A stretch of DNA of 64,000 nt, taken from contig OZ038423.1 in NCBI GenBank assembly GCA_964036155.1, positions 14,151,249 through 14,215,248 of the forward strand, given 5' to 3'. This stretch comes from Diploscapter coronatus. Taxonomy: Eukaryota > Nematoda > Chromadorea > Rhabditida > Rhabditidae. Positions 1-10,823 of the stretch are shown in pieces. Made by a program: the position numbers and the translations under genes. How positions within the stretch are numbered: the stretch's first letter is position 1; every line of letters starts with the position of its first letter. The notes beneath the pieces were generated by a model. It had not been told where the DNA came from and did no database searches. It saw only the letters and a list, made by a program, of their open reading frames with translations.

Positions 1-304
1 GAGGCCAAAGGGAAGAGCTTCTCCTTCTTCTCTTTTATCAATTCTACGAGATTTACAACATTGTCGACAAAGTCTTCCTTCGTTTGATAGCTATCATATG
101 CGTCGTAAATAGCTATTTCTATCCCCAAGAAATATAAAGAATATGAATCACTTTATTAGAAACCACCAACAATATTTCAATTAGAATAATCCCATAGAGT
201 ATGAATGGAATAGGCTGAAGGAGTAATCCGATATTCGCTCGATTTTTCGTGCGTTTTCGAATTTTATCAATTTTTATAAATAATAAACGTATGTGAGGAT
301 GCAT
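1..304 (-). CDS. Partial unrecognised membrane protein gene, cut by window edge
   Basis: On the minus strand an open frame runs from a splice-acceptor-like TTTCATCAG (about 305-313) through 304-122. It encodes a basic stretch followed by a hydrophobic segment of about 35 residues, probably one or two membrane passes, and stops at 119-121. A second open frame covers 118-1 in a different phase and reads as a charged helical tail with acidic and Lys/Glu-rich parts. A short intron or a frameshift must join them, but I could not find a junction that keeps frame. The family is not recognised. The gene continues beyond the left edge, so neither length nor C-terminus can be judged. It could be a chemoreceptor end or an unrelated membrane protein; it could also be decayed. 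Confidence 0.35.
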
Positions 305-1387
305 ACTGATGAAATAAAAATTCGTATACCGACATCGGACTTAAATGCACAAAATTTTAGCTATATATTTATTTAATACGTGAAAACTCACTAAGACCTT
401 ATGTTTAAAATGCGTAGAATAATTGTCTCCAAGTATGGAAATTATCAATTAAATGCTTGCCAAAATGGGTTATATCGAAACTAATGCTTGGATGAATTCA
501 GCCTTGTAAATAAAAGAAACCTCAGATTACCTTTAAAAAGTAATGCATCATTAGTGTCAAATTTTGGAGATGTCGTATGCTAAAAATTAGACTTTTCATT
601 TCTTGTTCAGTACCATCTCAGGATGATGTTTTCCATCAAAATTCATTCATAAATAAAATGCAATTTGTCCGTGATTGATAAGTTTTGCACGCTGAGATAG
701 CAAGAGTTTTTTTGGCATGATACCGGAGCTGCCAGCCCATCCTCTTTTACATCCTTTAGCAATTGGGGTTTGAAGTCGGGAATTGTCAATGCCTCTAATT
801 GTCATGAATGATAGTTTGGCAAGATCGATTTTGATATTTCACCCATTTTCAGGAAGCCATATTTCATGGTATAATCATGGAAAAGGCGATAAGAAAATTA
901 GGCGATGAGCAGAAAGTTGCACGTTTTCGTAATCATTTATCAGTGATAGTAGAGGTAAGAGGAAAATTGGAAAGCGGAAATAATCTCATAGCTAATTCGA
1001 ATTTTATCAGATAAAAATTAATCATCTGGCATGAGCGACAAAACTATAAAACCGGCGCGACAATGTCCACAAAAGCACATAACAAGCGAGTCATCGCAAT
1101 GACTTTATGGCTGCACCCGTGAATGAACAGAGTGAATTTGACATTTCGGGTTTTTCAACATTCTTTAGTTTTCCTCTTTTTGTTAATTCATTCTTCTAGC
1201 TGAGACAATTTGTGAGATCTTACTTTATAACGTCTCTGATCTTCCTAATGAAGTTGAAAGTCGGGTTTAGTGCTGAAGAAGAAATTCTTCTGTGAGTTGT
1301 ATTGCTTTTTCCCTGACACATTATTAATCTTCCATGTGTGACGATTTCATGCTATTATCCTTCCAGAAAGGGTTGATCTTCAGAATA
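305..1387. other. Intergenic, no gene seen
   Basis: AT-rich sequence between the minus-strand partial gene and the thioesterase start. Upstream exons of the left-edge gene may lie here but none could be supported. A CTTCCAG acceptor-like site at about 1360-1366, just before the thioesterase ATG, suits trans-splicing or a 5' UTR intron. Confidence 0.5.
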
Positions 1388-4300
1388 ATGGAAACTCAAG
1401 TTCAAACAGCACCTCGACATCTTCACATCGACAAACCAGACACGATGCAGACGGAGAAGGTTCACATCACTGTTGACGGGTTGGAGCCAAATTGCAACTA
1501 CAAATTGGTGATGTTGTAAGTTCTTGCAAACTTTGATGACTTATCTTTCAACCTGGCTTTCTTAATATTGACGTAAAAACTCATTTTTAATTTTCGGTGA
1601 GTTTGACTTGATACAAGTATTTGAACTTTGAAATTTATATTTCAACATTTTTATATGAATGACAATGGACCCAGTCATATGTAGCATCATACAATCACTA
1701 TCGCACCTAATAAGATCCACTCATCAGGACTGCTGATTAGAAGCATTGGAGGTGCGGACCTCACATGACGCGCGACGCGCAACTTGCTAATGCATTGTTT
1801 AGACAGACTAAGAGCTGATAGTGGAAATAGTTCAATCAAAATATAACGATCATTTTAGAATGTTATTTTGAACCTGGCAGATTTTTAGAAAATAATTTCA
1901 TGAAACATCAATTTATTGTGATTGTGAAATATTTCTAGCAAAGAAAAATGATGATCTCTCATCTAAGCAAATGAAACGTTAACTTGATTTAAAAAAAAGC
2001 CATTTAAGTTTTCCTTTCAGTCTAGATCACCTCTATGGTCAGCATAAGGCTTTTGCTGTTTTCAAGGCTGATTCGGCGGGATGCATAGATTTGATGACAG
2101 CCAAGCCCTTAAGGGGAACTTATTTCGGTAAGATCAAGAAGTGAATCTTCATTTGAAGATACTTTTAGACGCCGATCCAATGGGTCTATTTATCTCTCAG
2201 ATGCCTCAGCCATCGTTCGAATGGGGTGGCTATGTCAAATGCACGCCTCCCATTCCGTTTTATTACGACTTGGCGTGAGCATTTATTGATATGATAGTTT
2301 TTTATTTTACTCTTCTCTGAAAAGCAAAGAAAAACCATTCTAAAGTTTATGTGGTAGTAAAAGTTTGCTCCTTCTATTTCGAATATCTTCGTACACAATG
2401 AGAGAAAAAAGTTCCGCACATATTCCACCTTATCATCTTTCACACCCATTGTAAAAGTTTACAATCATTCCTGTCATCGATTTATCACTAATCCGCATAT
2501 TTTCATATTTTGATGATGGCATTTCCGTTTAGGCTGTATGACTCGACTGATAAGTTGATCGAGACGATGACAATCAAAAAGCATTGGGTACATCCGTCTT
2601 TGCAGCGGACTGAGATTGAAGAGCACGGGTTCAGAGGAACGTTGTACAAACCTCCGGGTATGACATCAAAATGTTCTTTTAGAAAAAATCGCAAATAATC
2701 AAATTTTAAAAATATATATATTTCTTCAACTCTCTAATTCCAGGCGACGGCCCCTTCGTCGGAATAATCGACATCTCAGGAACAGGTGGCGGACTTCATG
2801 AGCACAAAGGCGCTATGCTGGCATCGGAAGGATTCGTCGTGCTGTGCGTCGCTTACTTCCAGTACAAAGATCTCCCTTTCCACCTCAAGGATTTTGATAT
2901 CACATATTTCAAGGTGAGTTAGTTTTTATTTCGAAAAAAAGCATTCTGAATTACGATTTTCTTTTTTACTACTGATTTTTGTATTTCGTTAGACCTTAGA
3001 AGGAATTAGTTGAAATTTTTCTCCTTAACTCAAATTCAACAGTTTATTTTCAGAACCCCGTCAACTTTATGATGACGCGACCCTACATCCGAAAAGATAT
3101 TGGACTTGGACTTCAGGGCGTCTCACTTGGAGGAACACTTTGCGATTATTTGGCAATTAGACATCCCGAATTCAAAGCGATCTGCTCCATAAATGGTGCC
3201 TATGGAATCACATCCTACCTCGAGATGAAGGAGAATGGAATCGTCATGCCTCAGATGAAGTAAGTTCAACAAATTTATACTCAATAAATTTCTCAAGGAA
3301 TTAATTGGAGCTTGAGAATTACAAGATTCTGGAGACCTTTATCGAGTTGTATTAAACTGAAGCTGAGTTTTTACAAAATTATCAAATCGTGATTTATTGT
3401 GAAAATATTCAATTCGAAAATTTGTTGATTTCAGAATCGACGACAGTCTGTACGAAATCAGGAACCACGTGTGGGTCGCCGATCGTTGCTTTAAGACCAC
3501 TGTCGATTATGTCGCAGAGAACCCGAAGGATGACATCGAGTACGAGAAGATCCCCAAGGATTGCAAGTTTAGACTCATTGTAAGTTTCCTCTATTATACA
3601 AATTTGGATTTTTTCAAGAAATAAAAAAAAATGCGGAATAGTTTGCTAGGAAGTTATTCGATTCATAATAGTTTTCCTTTCAAGTTCTTAACTCGTATAC
3701 ACATGAATTTGCTAAATTGGCAAGCTATAACCCATGAACATAATGAAATTACACTCGTTGTCACATTTCCCTGCAAACTGTGTCAAATTTTCTCCCGTTA
3801 GTCCCCCTATTCACAGATCCGTTTGTTGTCGGTGACAAAGTCGGTTGTCATTGAGCACAGAAGCGACTAGAAAGTCGAAAAAATGAATGCTGAAAAAACT
3901 GTCAACTCCTTTTCGCTCTTAAATATTCTATATAAATTATTTCGCGAGAAAATAATCTTATGGTTTGATCGAATGTTTTTCAAATTAAAATATATCAAGT
4001 TGCAAATGTAGAGCAAACATCTTTCTGATAGAGAAGCTTGTTGGGGTCGTAAAGTTGCAATTTATCGACTGTCTGGAATAGATCTTATCAGGAAGCATAA
4101 TTCTTTTGTGGAAACAACATTCGACATATTTTATCAAAATAAAATTTCATAAAGAAATCACTTCAAATTTTATTGAAGCTTCAGAAAAATTAAAGAGAGG
4201 TTGATTTAAAAATTCCAGACTGCCGTCGATGATCTCTGCGCCGCTCCCATCGCTGCTAACACTCGAAGGTACAAGAAGCTGAAGGAAATGGGAATTCACG

Positions 4301-4759
4301 TCGAACATGAAATGTGCAACGGAGGGCACATCGTGGAGCCTCCTTATTTTCCACATCATGACATGGTCTACTCCAAATACTTGAGTGAGTTTCAATAACA
4401 TTATATAACAAAGAGAAAAATACTTCATTTAAAAATACAAATAGCTTCACAATGATAGTTGCGAAATTATTTGACTCTATTGGTGAAGTAGATCACAAAC
4501 TCTTTGTCGATACAGATAAAAATTGATTCAAATTTACAAGATTTCAGGCTCATTCAACGGCTATGGCGGCGAAGTTTGTTTGCACGGAAAGTCGCAGGAA
4601 TACACCTGGTCCAGAACGGTCGACTTCTTCTACAGATTCTTGGACAAGCCTAAGCCTCTCCCAGAGTGGAACCGATCGACGAAAATCATCAAACCAACTC
4701 GAGCTCAGCAAGTCGAACTCGTTAAATCACAAACGAAGTGTTATTGCCCTAAACTGTAG
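1388..4759 (+). CDS. Acyl-CoA thioesterase / BAAT-family enzyme
   Basis: Nine exons (1388-1515, 2021-2127, 2169-2274, 2533-2657, 2744-2913, 3054-3259, 3435-3579, 4219-4384, 4548-4759) give one frame of 454 residues. The N-terminal third resembles the acyl-CoA thioester hydrolase/bile acid-CoA amino acid N-acetyltransferase N-domain; the rest is the alpha/beta-hydrolase C-domain. The nucleophile elbow is G-V-S-L-G-G with Ser at about residue 236. Candidate acid residues are Asp333/334 (T-A-V-D-D) and the His is at about 366 (N-G-G-H). The spacing matches type I acyl-CoA thioesterases. Ser instead of the Cys of vertebrate BAAT points to hydrolysis of fatty acyl-CoA rather than amino-acid conjugation, which is inference. 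No signal peptide is seen. The 639-bp intron before exon 8 is long for this window. The start at 1388 is the first ATG that gives a normal N-terminus and follows an acceptor-like site. Confidence 0.93.
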
Positions 4760-4981
4760 TATTTAAATTTGTTGATATTAATCATTACATATTTTGTACA
4801 ATTCAGTTGATTCTTTGGAGTTTTATTATGTCGAGTATTTGAGATTTGTACGTATCGGATACAGATACAAAATTGTATTGCAAATTGCAAATAAGGCTTT
4901 ACGATTATTTTTTTCAAATTTTATTTCTATTTTCGCATTTTTAAGCATAAAAATTGATACGATTTTTAAATTATTAGTCCA

Positions 4982-5449
4982 ATGAAATTCAATCCGCTAA
5001 ACCTTGGAGCAGAATTTTTCGCAGTGATTTCTCTAATCATCACTTTCGCTGTAATTAACAATGGATTACTTATTTACCTAATTCTAACGCAGATCAAGCA
5101 TAATATCGGAACCTACAAATGGGTGATCTTCTCCTTTGCATGCTATGATATTTTATATTCCTCGATATTTGGACAGTTGAAAATTGTAAACATTAAAGAT
5201 TTATACGGCGACCTGGAAGAGTAATTGCAATAGTGACATCGTTGCATACGAAATAGTATGGGAAAGAGAATCTCTACCCTACCAAAACCTATCCTACTTC
5301 GTATGGAGCTATGCAACGATACAACTACTTTTCCAAGTAGCCGTTTATACAATCTTTTTAGTTTCAAATCTTAGTGCATTTTTGCTCAAAATGGATCATA
5401 CATCGGATTTCTAGCAACATATCAGTTTGATGATCCCTATCAGAGCTGA
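4982..5449 (+). pseudogene. Truncated Str-type chemoreceptor (exons 1-2 only)
   Basis: Exon 1 (4982-5185, 68 codons) has the same length and start motif (M-K-F-N-P-L-N) as the receptor copy at 10824. It encodes TM1 and TM2 with the G-T-Y-K motif of nematode Str receptors. Exon 2 (5375-5449) begins with a match to exon 2 of the 10824 copy (N-G-S-Y and T-Y-Q-F motifs) but runs into a stop exactly where a perfect inverted repeat begins (5441). No exons 3-8 follow before the next receptor start at 5512. The first intron carries a separate hairpin element. This is a remnant of a tandem receptor array, not a working gene. Confidence 0.8.
5238..5320. repeat. Hairpin (MITE-like) element in Str intron 1
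   Basis: The left arm ATCGTTGCATA (5238-5248) is followed by CGAAATAG; the right arm TATGCAACGAT (5310-5320) is preceded by CTATCCTACTTCG. The outer arms pair perfectly and the inner parts pair with mismatches. A related hairpin sits in the first intron of the receptor at 9017. Confidence 0.65.
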
Positions 5450-5505
5450 GACGAAGTTTCGACTTCGACTTCGAATTTTAAGATTTCAACTTCGTCTCAG
5501 CTCTG
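5441..5505. repeat. Perfect 18-bp inverted repeat
   Basis: CAGAGCTGAGACGAAGTT (5441-5458) pairs with its exact reverse complement at 5488-5505 around a 29-base loop containing ACTTCG repeats. It lies at the breakpoint of the truncated receptor at 4982 and six bases before the ATG of the next fragment at 5512. Confidence 0.85.
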
Positions 5506-5511
5506 GTTCCA

Positions 5512-5865
5512 ATGTATAATCCTCTGAATTTCGACACTGGATTCTTCTGGATTTGTTACTGTCAGATTGTTCTGTCAGCGATCAGCAACAGTTTTCTCGT
5601 ATATTTAATCATTACTCAGACGAAATCGAAAATTGAAACATACAAATATTTTATGCTCGTGTTCGCAATTTATGATATATTCTATTCTGCAATTCTTGGG
5701 GTTTTCAAAGTGGTAGGTAAATCATTTTATAACATTTATGATTATCTATATAATTCGGAATTATCGGGAATATTGCCTGAAGAAGTTCAAAAATTCGATT
5801 TTAAACAAGTGCTGTTCGTCTATACGAGCAAAACTTGTCCCTTCGTTACCAGTATCTATGAATGA
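5512..5865 (+). pseudogene. Str-type chemoreceptor fragment with unrelated tail
   Basis: The first 67 codons (to about 5711) are a close match to exon 1 of the intact Str receptors at 6624 and 9017: same M-Y-N-P start, an F-F-W-I-C-Y motif in TM1, and Y-D-I-x-Y at the end of TM2. At the expected donor (GTAGGT, 5712) the frame stays open for about 50 more codons that have no likeness to receptor exon 2, then stops. None of the later receptor exons is found before 6224. I read it as an exon 1 remnant; a short chimeric protein using the read-through tail cannot be excluded. Confidence 0.65.
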
Positions 5866-6223
5866 TAGCTCGGATCAAAGGAAATAGGAATTATTTGAAA
5901 ATTTCATACTTTTTAATTTTGTGGACTAAAATTAATTTTTAACATGGAATTTAAAAAATAAAAATTTCTGTAGTTGTACTTCAATCTACGTCAGCACGTT
6001 TGAATATTAATATTGAATATAAGGAAATACTAAATAAAATTTGCAAAACACGCTCAAGAAAAGTCCCAGGATACACTATTCCACTAATGATTTATTCATC
6101 CAGCTTAATTTTCTAACAATAGACCCTGCACATCCTATTTAGGCCAATTCTATCCTCTCCAGCACTTTCGTCACTATTTACGATAAGATGATATGCTAAA
6201 GCTCATCTTCGAGAGAAATTGCA
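5866..6223. other. Intergenic, no gene seen
   Basis: AT-rich spacer between the 5512 fragment and the first copy of the duplicated receptor unit. No coding similarity to receptor exons 2-8 was found. Confidence 0.5.
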
Positions 6224-8300
6224 TAAATAGTGATTACGTTCGTTTTTTCTTTCTAAATTCCCTTTACAGGTGTATTCATAAGAGTCGCCGTTTTTGAAAT
6301 CATGGTTAGTCAATTAACTAATGCCTATAGATCCAAGATCGTTTAATGGGCGTGAAATTTTGCTCATGAGAATGGGTAAATAAAGTAGGCATAAAATAGG
6401 TTTCTTAACTTTTTCTATTCAATTCGCATTTCCTAATGCAAAGCCTAACCTCGTTCAATGGCATTTGATTAGCGCTTTAATCAAGAATATCTAATCATTT
6501 GCACAAATTTGTATGCTTCTGCAACAAAGTGACTCGATGAAATATGAATACTAAACCTCAAAGTATTTAGGTTTCAAGTTATTTTATAATGCTCATATTT
6601 AGGATTCAACCACTTCAAAAATAATGTACAATCCAGCTAATTTTGAACCATTATTTTTCTGGATCTGTTATGCTCAGATTTTTATTTCTGTAACTAGCAA
6701 TGGATTTCTGGTCTATCTGATTTCTACTCAAACGAGATCTAAGGTCGGAACCTATAAATTTCTAATGCTAATATTTGCTATTTACGATATCATATATTCC
6801 ACTATTTTTGGTTATTTTAAAATGGTAGGTAGAATGTTTAATTAAAATATAGAACATATTTTAGGCCCTTTTCGCTGTTAATGGTGCATTCGTTGCATTT
6901 TTAGTCACTTTTAAATGTGATATGTATTTTTTCGAAGTTCTAACTTTGTTGTTAGTATTTTTCGTCTACTTCCAAAGCATGACGATCATGATTACACATT
7001 TTGTTTATCGATATATTGCTGTCTGCAAGTGGGTTTATTTCAATAAAAACCACTGAAAATGGTAGTTAAAAATTTAGACCTCACTTATTGTATTGGTTCG
7101 AAGAAAAATCATACATAATCAGGATATCTGTATCGTGTTTTATAGTTGGTTTATTGTTTAGCATACTTTTATATTATATTGCAGAGCCAGATGAAAAGGT
7201 TGGTTTCAAAAATCATCAAATCTGTTAATCTTTAATCATTCAGATCTATAATTTGATTGGGCCAAAGTTCAATGAAAATTTTCATGTTCCACTTCAGAAT
7301 GTAACAGCTATTGTGGTTTTGTATTTCTATGTAAGCACACTATACTACTTTCCTCTAGTTCATGTTTGAAAATTAAGTTTGATAAAACTGGTGAAATGGT
7401 AATAAATTGGTCTACCTGCATCGGCATAATCGTCATGGCATTATTCCTGACATCGTTGCTAGCCATCATGATACTAACTGCCTTTGTTATCAAAAATCAC
7501 ATTCTAAAATCGCAGATTAGCAAAAGAACTCAGAAACTACAGGTATGGATAATTAAACTTACCAGAGAAACTAGTTACCATTTTTTTCAGTTCCAGCTTT
7601 TCTATGCGCTAATGGTCCAGGTGAAATTCCTCAGCATAGACTAAAAGATAAGCGACAATCGTTTTCCAGAGCATGGTGATATTTTCTACCTCGTACATAG
7701 AGCCTATGATAGAATTCATATTACCGATTTTCAACGTATCATATGGAGAGTAAGTAAATTCAAACATATTTGCGATGAGTGATAAATTCAGGTTTGGAAA
7801 TTATATTTGCGTACTGATGTCGATATATGCGATGATAAATCCATGGTTGATTATCTATATCATTCGGGACTATCGTGAATACTGTATAAGAAAATTGTAT
7901 GATAAGACTATTTTAGATTTTTTCGTATGTAAATTTTAGATATATCCCGTCATTGTTATCAGAGTCATCAAATAACAATAGCTTTGAAAAATCATCAGGA
8001 CAAATATTCGTCGTCGTGAATAATAGAAAATGAATACCAAATTAATTGGCATAAGCGATAAATCTCTTGAAATTTTGTTTCATTAAATTTTTCGTTCTGA
8101 AAATAAATGCACTTTCTGGCTTTGTCTAAAGTATTATTTATCAATAGTCAGTTCAGAATATAAAAATTATAGGTAACTTATTCAACAATAGTAGTTTGAT
8201 CTACAATGTTTATCTAGATAAAATTCTATCATTTGATAAACATACCATTTATTTTTAAACAAAAAATTTATCTATGAAATTTAATCCTCTAAATTTTGGA
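6224..8300 (+). repeat. Tandem duplication, unit 1 (receptor gene plus flanks)
   Basis: From ATAAATAGTGATTACGTTC (about 6224) to AATCCTCTAAATTTTGGA (about 8283-8300) this stretch is repeated at 8621-10850. It contains about 400 bp of 5' flank, a whole Str receptor gene, the 3' flank and the first nine codons (8276-8302) of a neighbouring receptor. After 8300 the downstream gene start breaks off into unrelated sequence, whereas unit 2 continues into that gene. The duplication therefore ended inside the next gene's first exon. Confidence 0.9.
6624..7939 (+). CDS. Str-family seven-transmembrane chemoreceptor
   Basis: Eight exons (6624-6824, 6865-7028, 7078-7198, 7244-7330, 7378-7542, 7591-7620, 7670-7749, 7792-7939) give 331 residues, a normal length for nematode Str receptors. 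Motifs seen are G-T-Y-K between TM1 and TM2, H-F-V-Y-R-Y-I-A-V-C-K-P-H-L-L after TM3 (the family signature), a Lys/Arg loop with K-R-T-Q-K-L-Q before TM6, and P-W-L-I-I-Y in TM7. The product is expected to be a ciliary-membrane G-protein-coupled chemosensory receptor of a sensory neuron, by family. Exon 6 is only 30 nt. The acceptor of exon 5 is AATTAAG, poorer than the TTTCAG in its twin at 9017, so this copy may splice less well there. It is the twin of the 9017 gene and part of a four- to five-member local array. Confidence 0.88.
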
Positions 8301-8620
8301 GTACTGATACCACAGATGAAATTCAAGTAATAACTGATGGGCTATTTACCTATTTAAAACGATCACCGGCACTTGATTGGCAGTCATGGTGGAAATTTCA
8401 TTATTTTAACCCCATAAGCAGCATGTGATTGTTTTCGTCAAAAATATTTTATAATTCGATACATTTAGGTAACATTAAGGTTAAACTAAATTATACATTT
8501 TATGGCATAGTTTTTGAAAACGCGACTTACTATCTAATTACTAAAATTTTTTGTTACATTTTATTTAGTATGTTGCGACAATTCCAAGTTTTCCTAAAAA
8601 TTAGCTTTAAAGAAAAAGTA
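8301..8620. other. Spacer between duplicated units
   Basis: It separates unit 1 from unit 2. It begins right after the nine-codon start (8276-8302) of a receptor like the one at 10824 and holds no further receptor exons. Confidence 0.5.
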
Positions 8621-9016
8621 TAAATAGTGATTACGTTCATTATTTCTTTGTAAATTTCCTTTACAGGTGTATTCATAAGAGTCACCGTTTTTTGAAATCA
8701 TGGTTAGTCAATTAACTAATGTCTATAGATCCAAGATCATTTAATGGGCGTGAAATTTTATTTAATGAGAATGGCTAAACGAAATAAGCATAAAACTATC
8801 TACCTATGCCCACCTTGTGACTTTTCATTTCTTAATGCAAAGCCTAACCTCGTTCAATGGCATTTGATTAGCGCTTTAATCAAGAATATCTAATCATTCG
8901 CACAAGCTGTATCTACAATAAAATGACTCGATGAAATATGAATACTAAACCTCAAAGTTTTAGCTTTCAAGTTATTTCATAATGCTCATATTTAGGATTC
9001 GACCAATACAAAAATA

Positions 9017-10479
9017 ATGTACAACCCAGCAAACTTTGGCCGTTTATTTTTCTGGATTTGTTATGCTCAGATTTTTATCTCGGTAACCAGCAATGGATTT
9101 CTGGTCTATCTGATTTCTACTCAAACGAGATCTAAGGTCGGAACCTATAAATTTCTAATGCTAATATTTGCCACTTACGATATCATATATTCCATTATTT
9201 TTGGATATTTTAAAATGGTAAGATGGTGATTAATAAAATTTTATAGATGACATGGAAACATTGTATCAGATAACATGCGAAATAGGATGAATAATAACCT
9301 TTATCCTACTCTCTCTCTCTTATCTTAGTCTATCTTATTTCGCATGCTCTAAGTTGCTATATTATAATATTTCTAAATTTCTAATATTTTAAATTTCATT
9401 TTCAATATATTTTAGGCAGGTTTCGCTGTTAATGGTGCATTCGTTGCATTTTTAGTCACTTTTAAATTTGATATGTATTTTTTCGAAGTTCTAACCCTGT
9501 TGCTAGTAATTTTCGTCTACTTCCAAAGCATGACGATCATGATTACACATTTTGTTTATCGATATATTGCTGTTTGCAAGTGGGTTTATTTTAATAAAAA
9601 CCACTGAGAATAGTAGTTAAAAATTTAGGCCTCACTTATTGTATTGGTTCGAAGAGAAATCATACATAATCAGGATATCTGTATCGTGTTTTATAGTTGG
9701 TTTATTGTTTAGCATACTTTTATATTATATTGCAGAGCCAGACGAAAAGGTTGGTTTCAAAAATCATCAAATTTGTTAATCTTTAATCAACTCAGATCTA
9801 TAACTTGATCGGTCCAAAGTTCAGCGAAAATTTTCATGTTCCACTTCAGAACGTTACAGCTATTGTAGTTATATATTTTTATGTACGGATTATTTTTTGC
9901 AAATTTTAATCCAAAATTTCAGTTTGATAAAACTGGTGAAATGATAATAAATTGGCCTACCTGTATCGGCATAATCGTCATGGCATTATTCCTGACATCG
10001 TTGCTAGCCATTATGATACTAACTGCCTTTGTTATCAAAAATCACATTCTAAAATCGCAGATTAGCAAAAGAACTCAGAAACTACAGGTATGGATAATTA
10101 AACTTACCAGAGAAACTAGTTACCATTTTTTTCAGTTCCAGCTTTTCTATGCACTAATGGTCCAGGTGAAATTCCTCAACATAGACTAAAAGATAAGCGA
10201 CAATCGTTTTCCAGAGCATGGTGATATTTTCTACCTCGTACATTGAACCCATGGTAGAATTCATATTACCGATTTTCAATATATCATATGGAAAGTGAGT
10301 CAATTTAAAACATATTTGCGATGAGTGATAAGTTCAGGTTTGGAGATTATATTTGTGTACTGATGTCGATATATGCGATGATAAATCCATGGTTGATTAT
10401 CTATATCATTCGGGACTATCGTGAATACTGTATAAGAAAATTGTATGATAAGACTATTTTAGATTTTTTTCGTATGTAA
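9017..10479 (+). CDS. Str-family seven-transmembrane chemoreceptor (tandem twin)
   Basis: Eight exons (9017-9217, 9416-9579, 9629-9749, 9796-9882, 9923-10087, 10136-10165, 10215-10294, 10338-10479) give 329 residues with exon lengths equal to the 6624 copy except the last. All Str motifs of the twin are present, including H-F-V-Y-R-Y-I-A-V-C-K-P-H-L-L and the TM7 P-W-L-I-I-Y. One extra T near the end shifts the last few codons to an earlier stop. The exon 5 acceptor is the standard AAATTTCAG. The first intron is expanded by a hairpin insertion. The role, by family, is a chemosensory GPCR. The high similarity at intron level implies recent duplication. Confidence 0.88.
9236..9410. repeat. Hairpin (MITE-like) insertion in receptor intron 1
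   Basis: Absent from the 40-bp intron of the twin gene. The left arm CATGCGAAATAGGAT (9274-9288) pairs imperfectly with ATCTTATTTCGCATG (9332-9346); a CT-rich stretch lies between. The GCATNCGAAATAG core is shared with the hairpin at 5238-5320, so both look like members of one small inverted-repeat family. Confidence 0.65.
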
Positions 10480-10823
10480 ATTTTAGATATATCCCGTCAT
10501 TGTTATCAGAGTCATCAAATAACAATAGCTTTGAAAAATCATCAGGACAAATATTCGTCGTCGTGAATAATAGAAAATGAATACCAAATTAGTTGGCATA
10601 AGCGATAAATCTCTTGAAATTTTGTTCCATTAAATTTTTCGTTCTGAAAATAAATGCACTTTCTGGCTTTGTCTAAAGTATTATTTATCAATAGTCAGTT
10701 CAGAATATAAAAATTACAAGTGACTTATTCAACAATAATAGCCTGATCTACAGTTTTTTTTATCTAGATAGAATTCTGCCATTTGATAAACATACCATTT
10801 ATTTTTAAACAAAAAATTTATCT

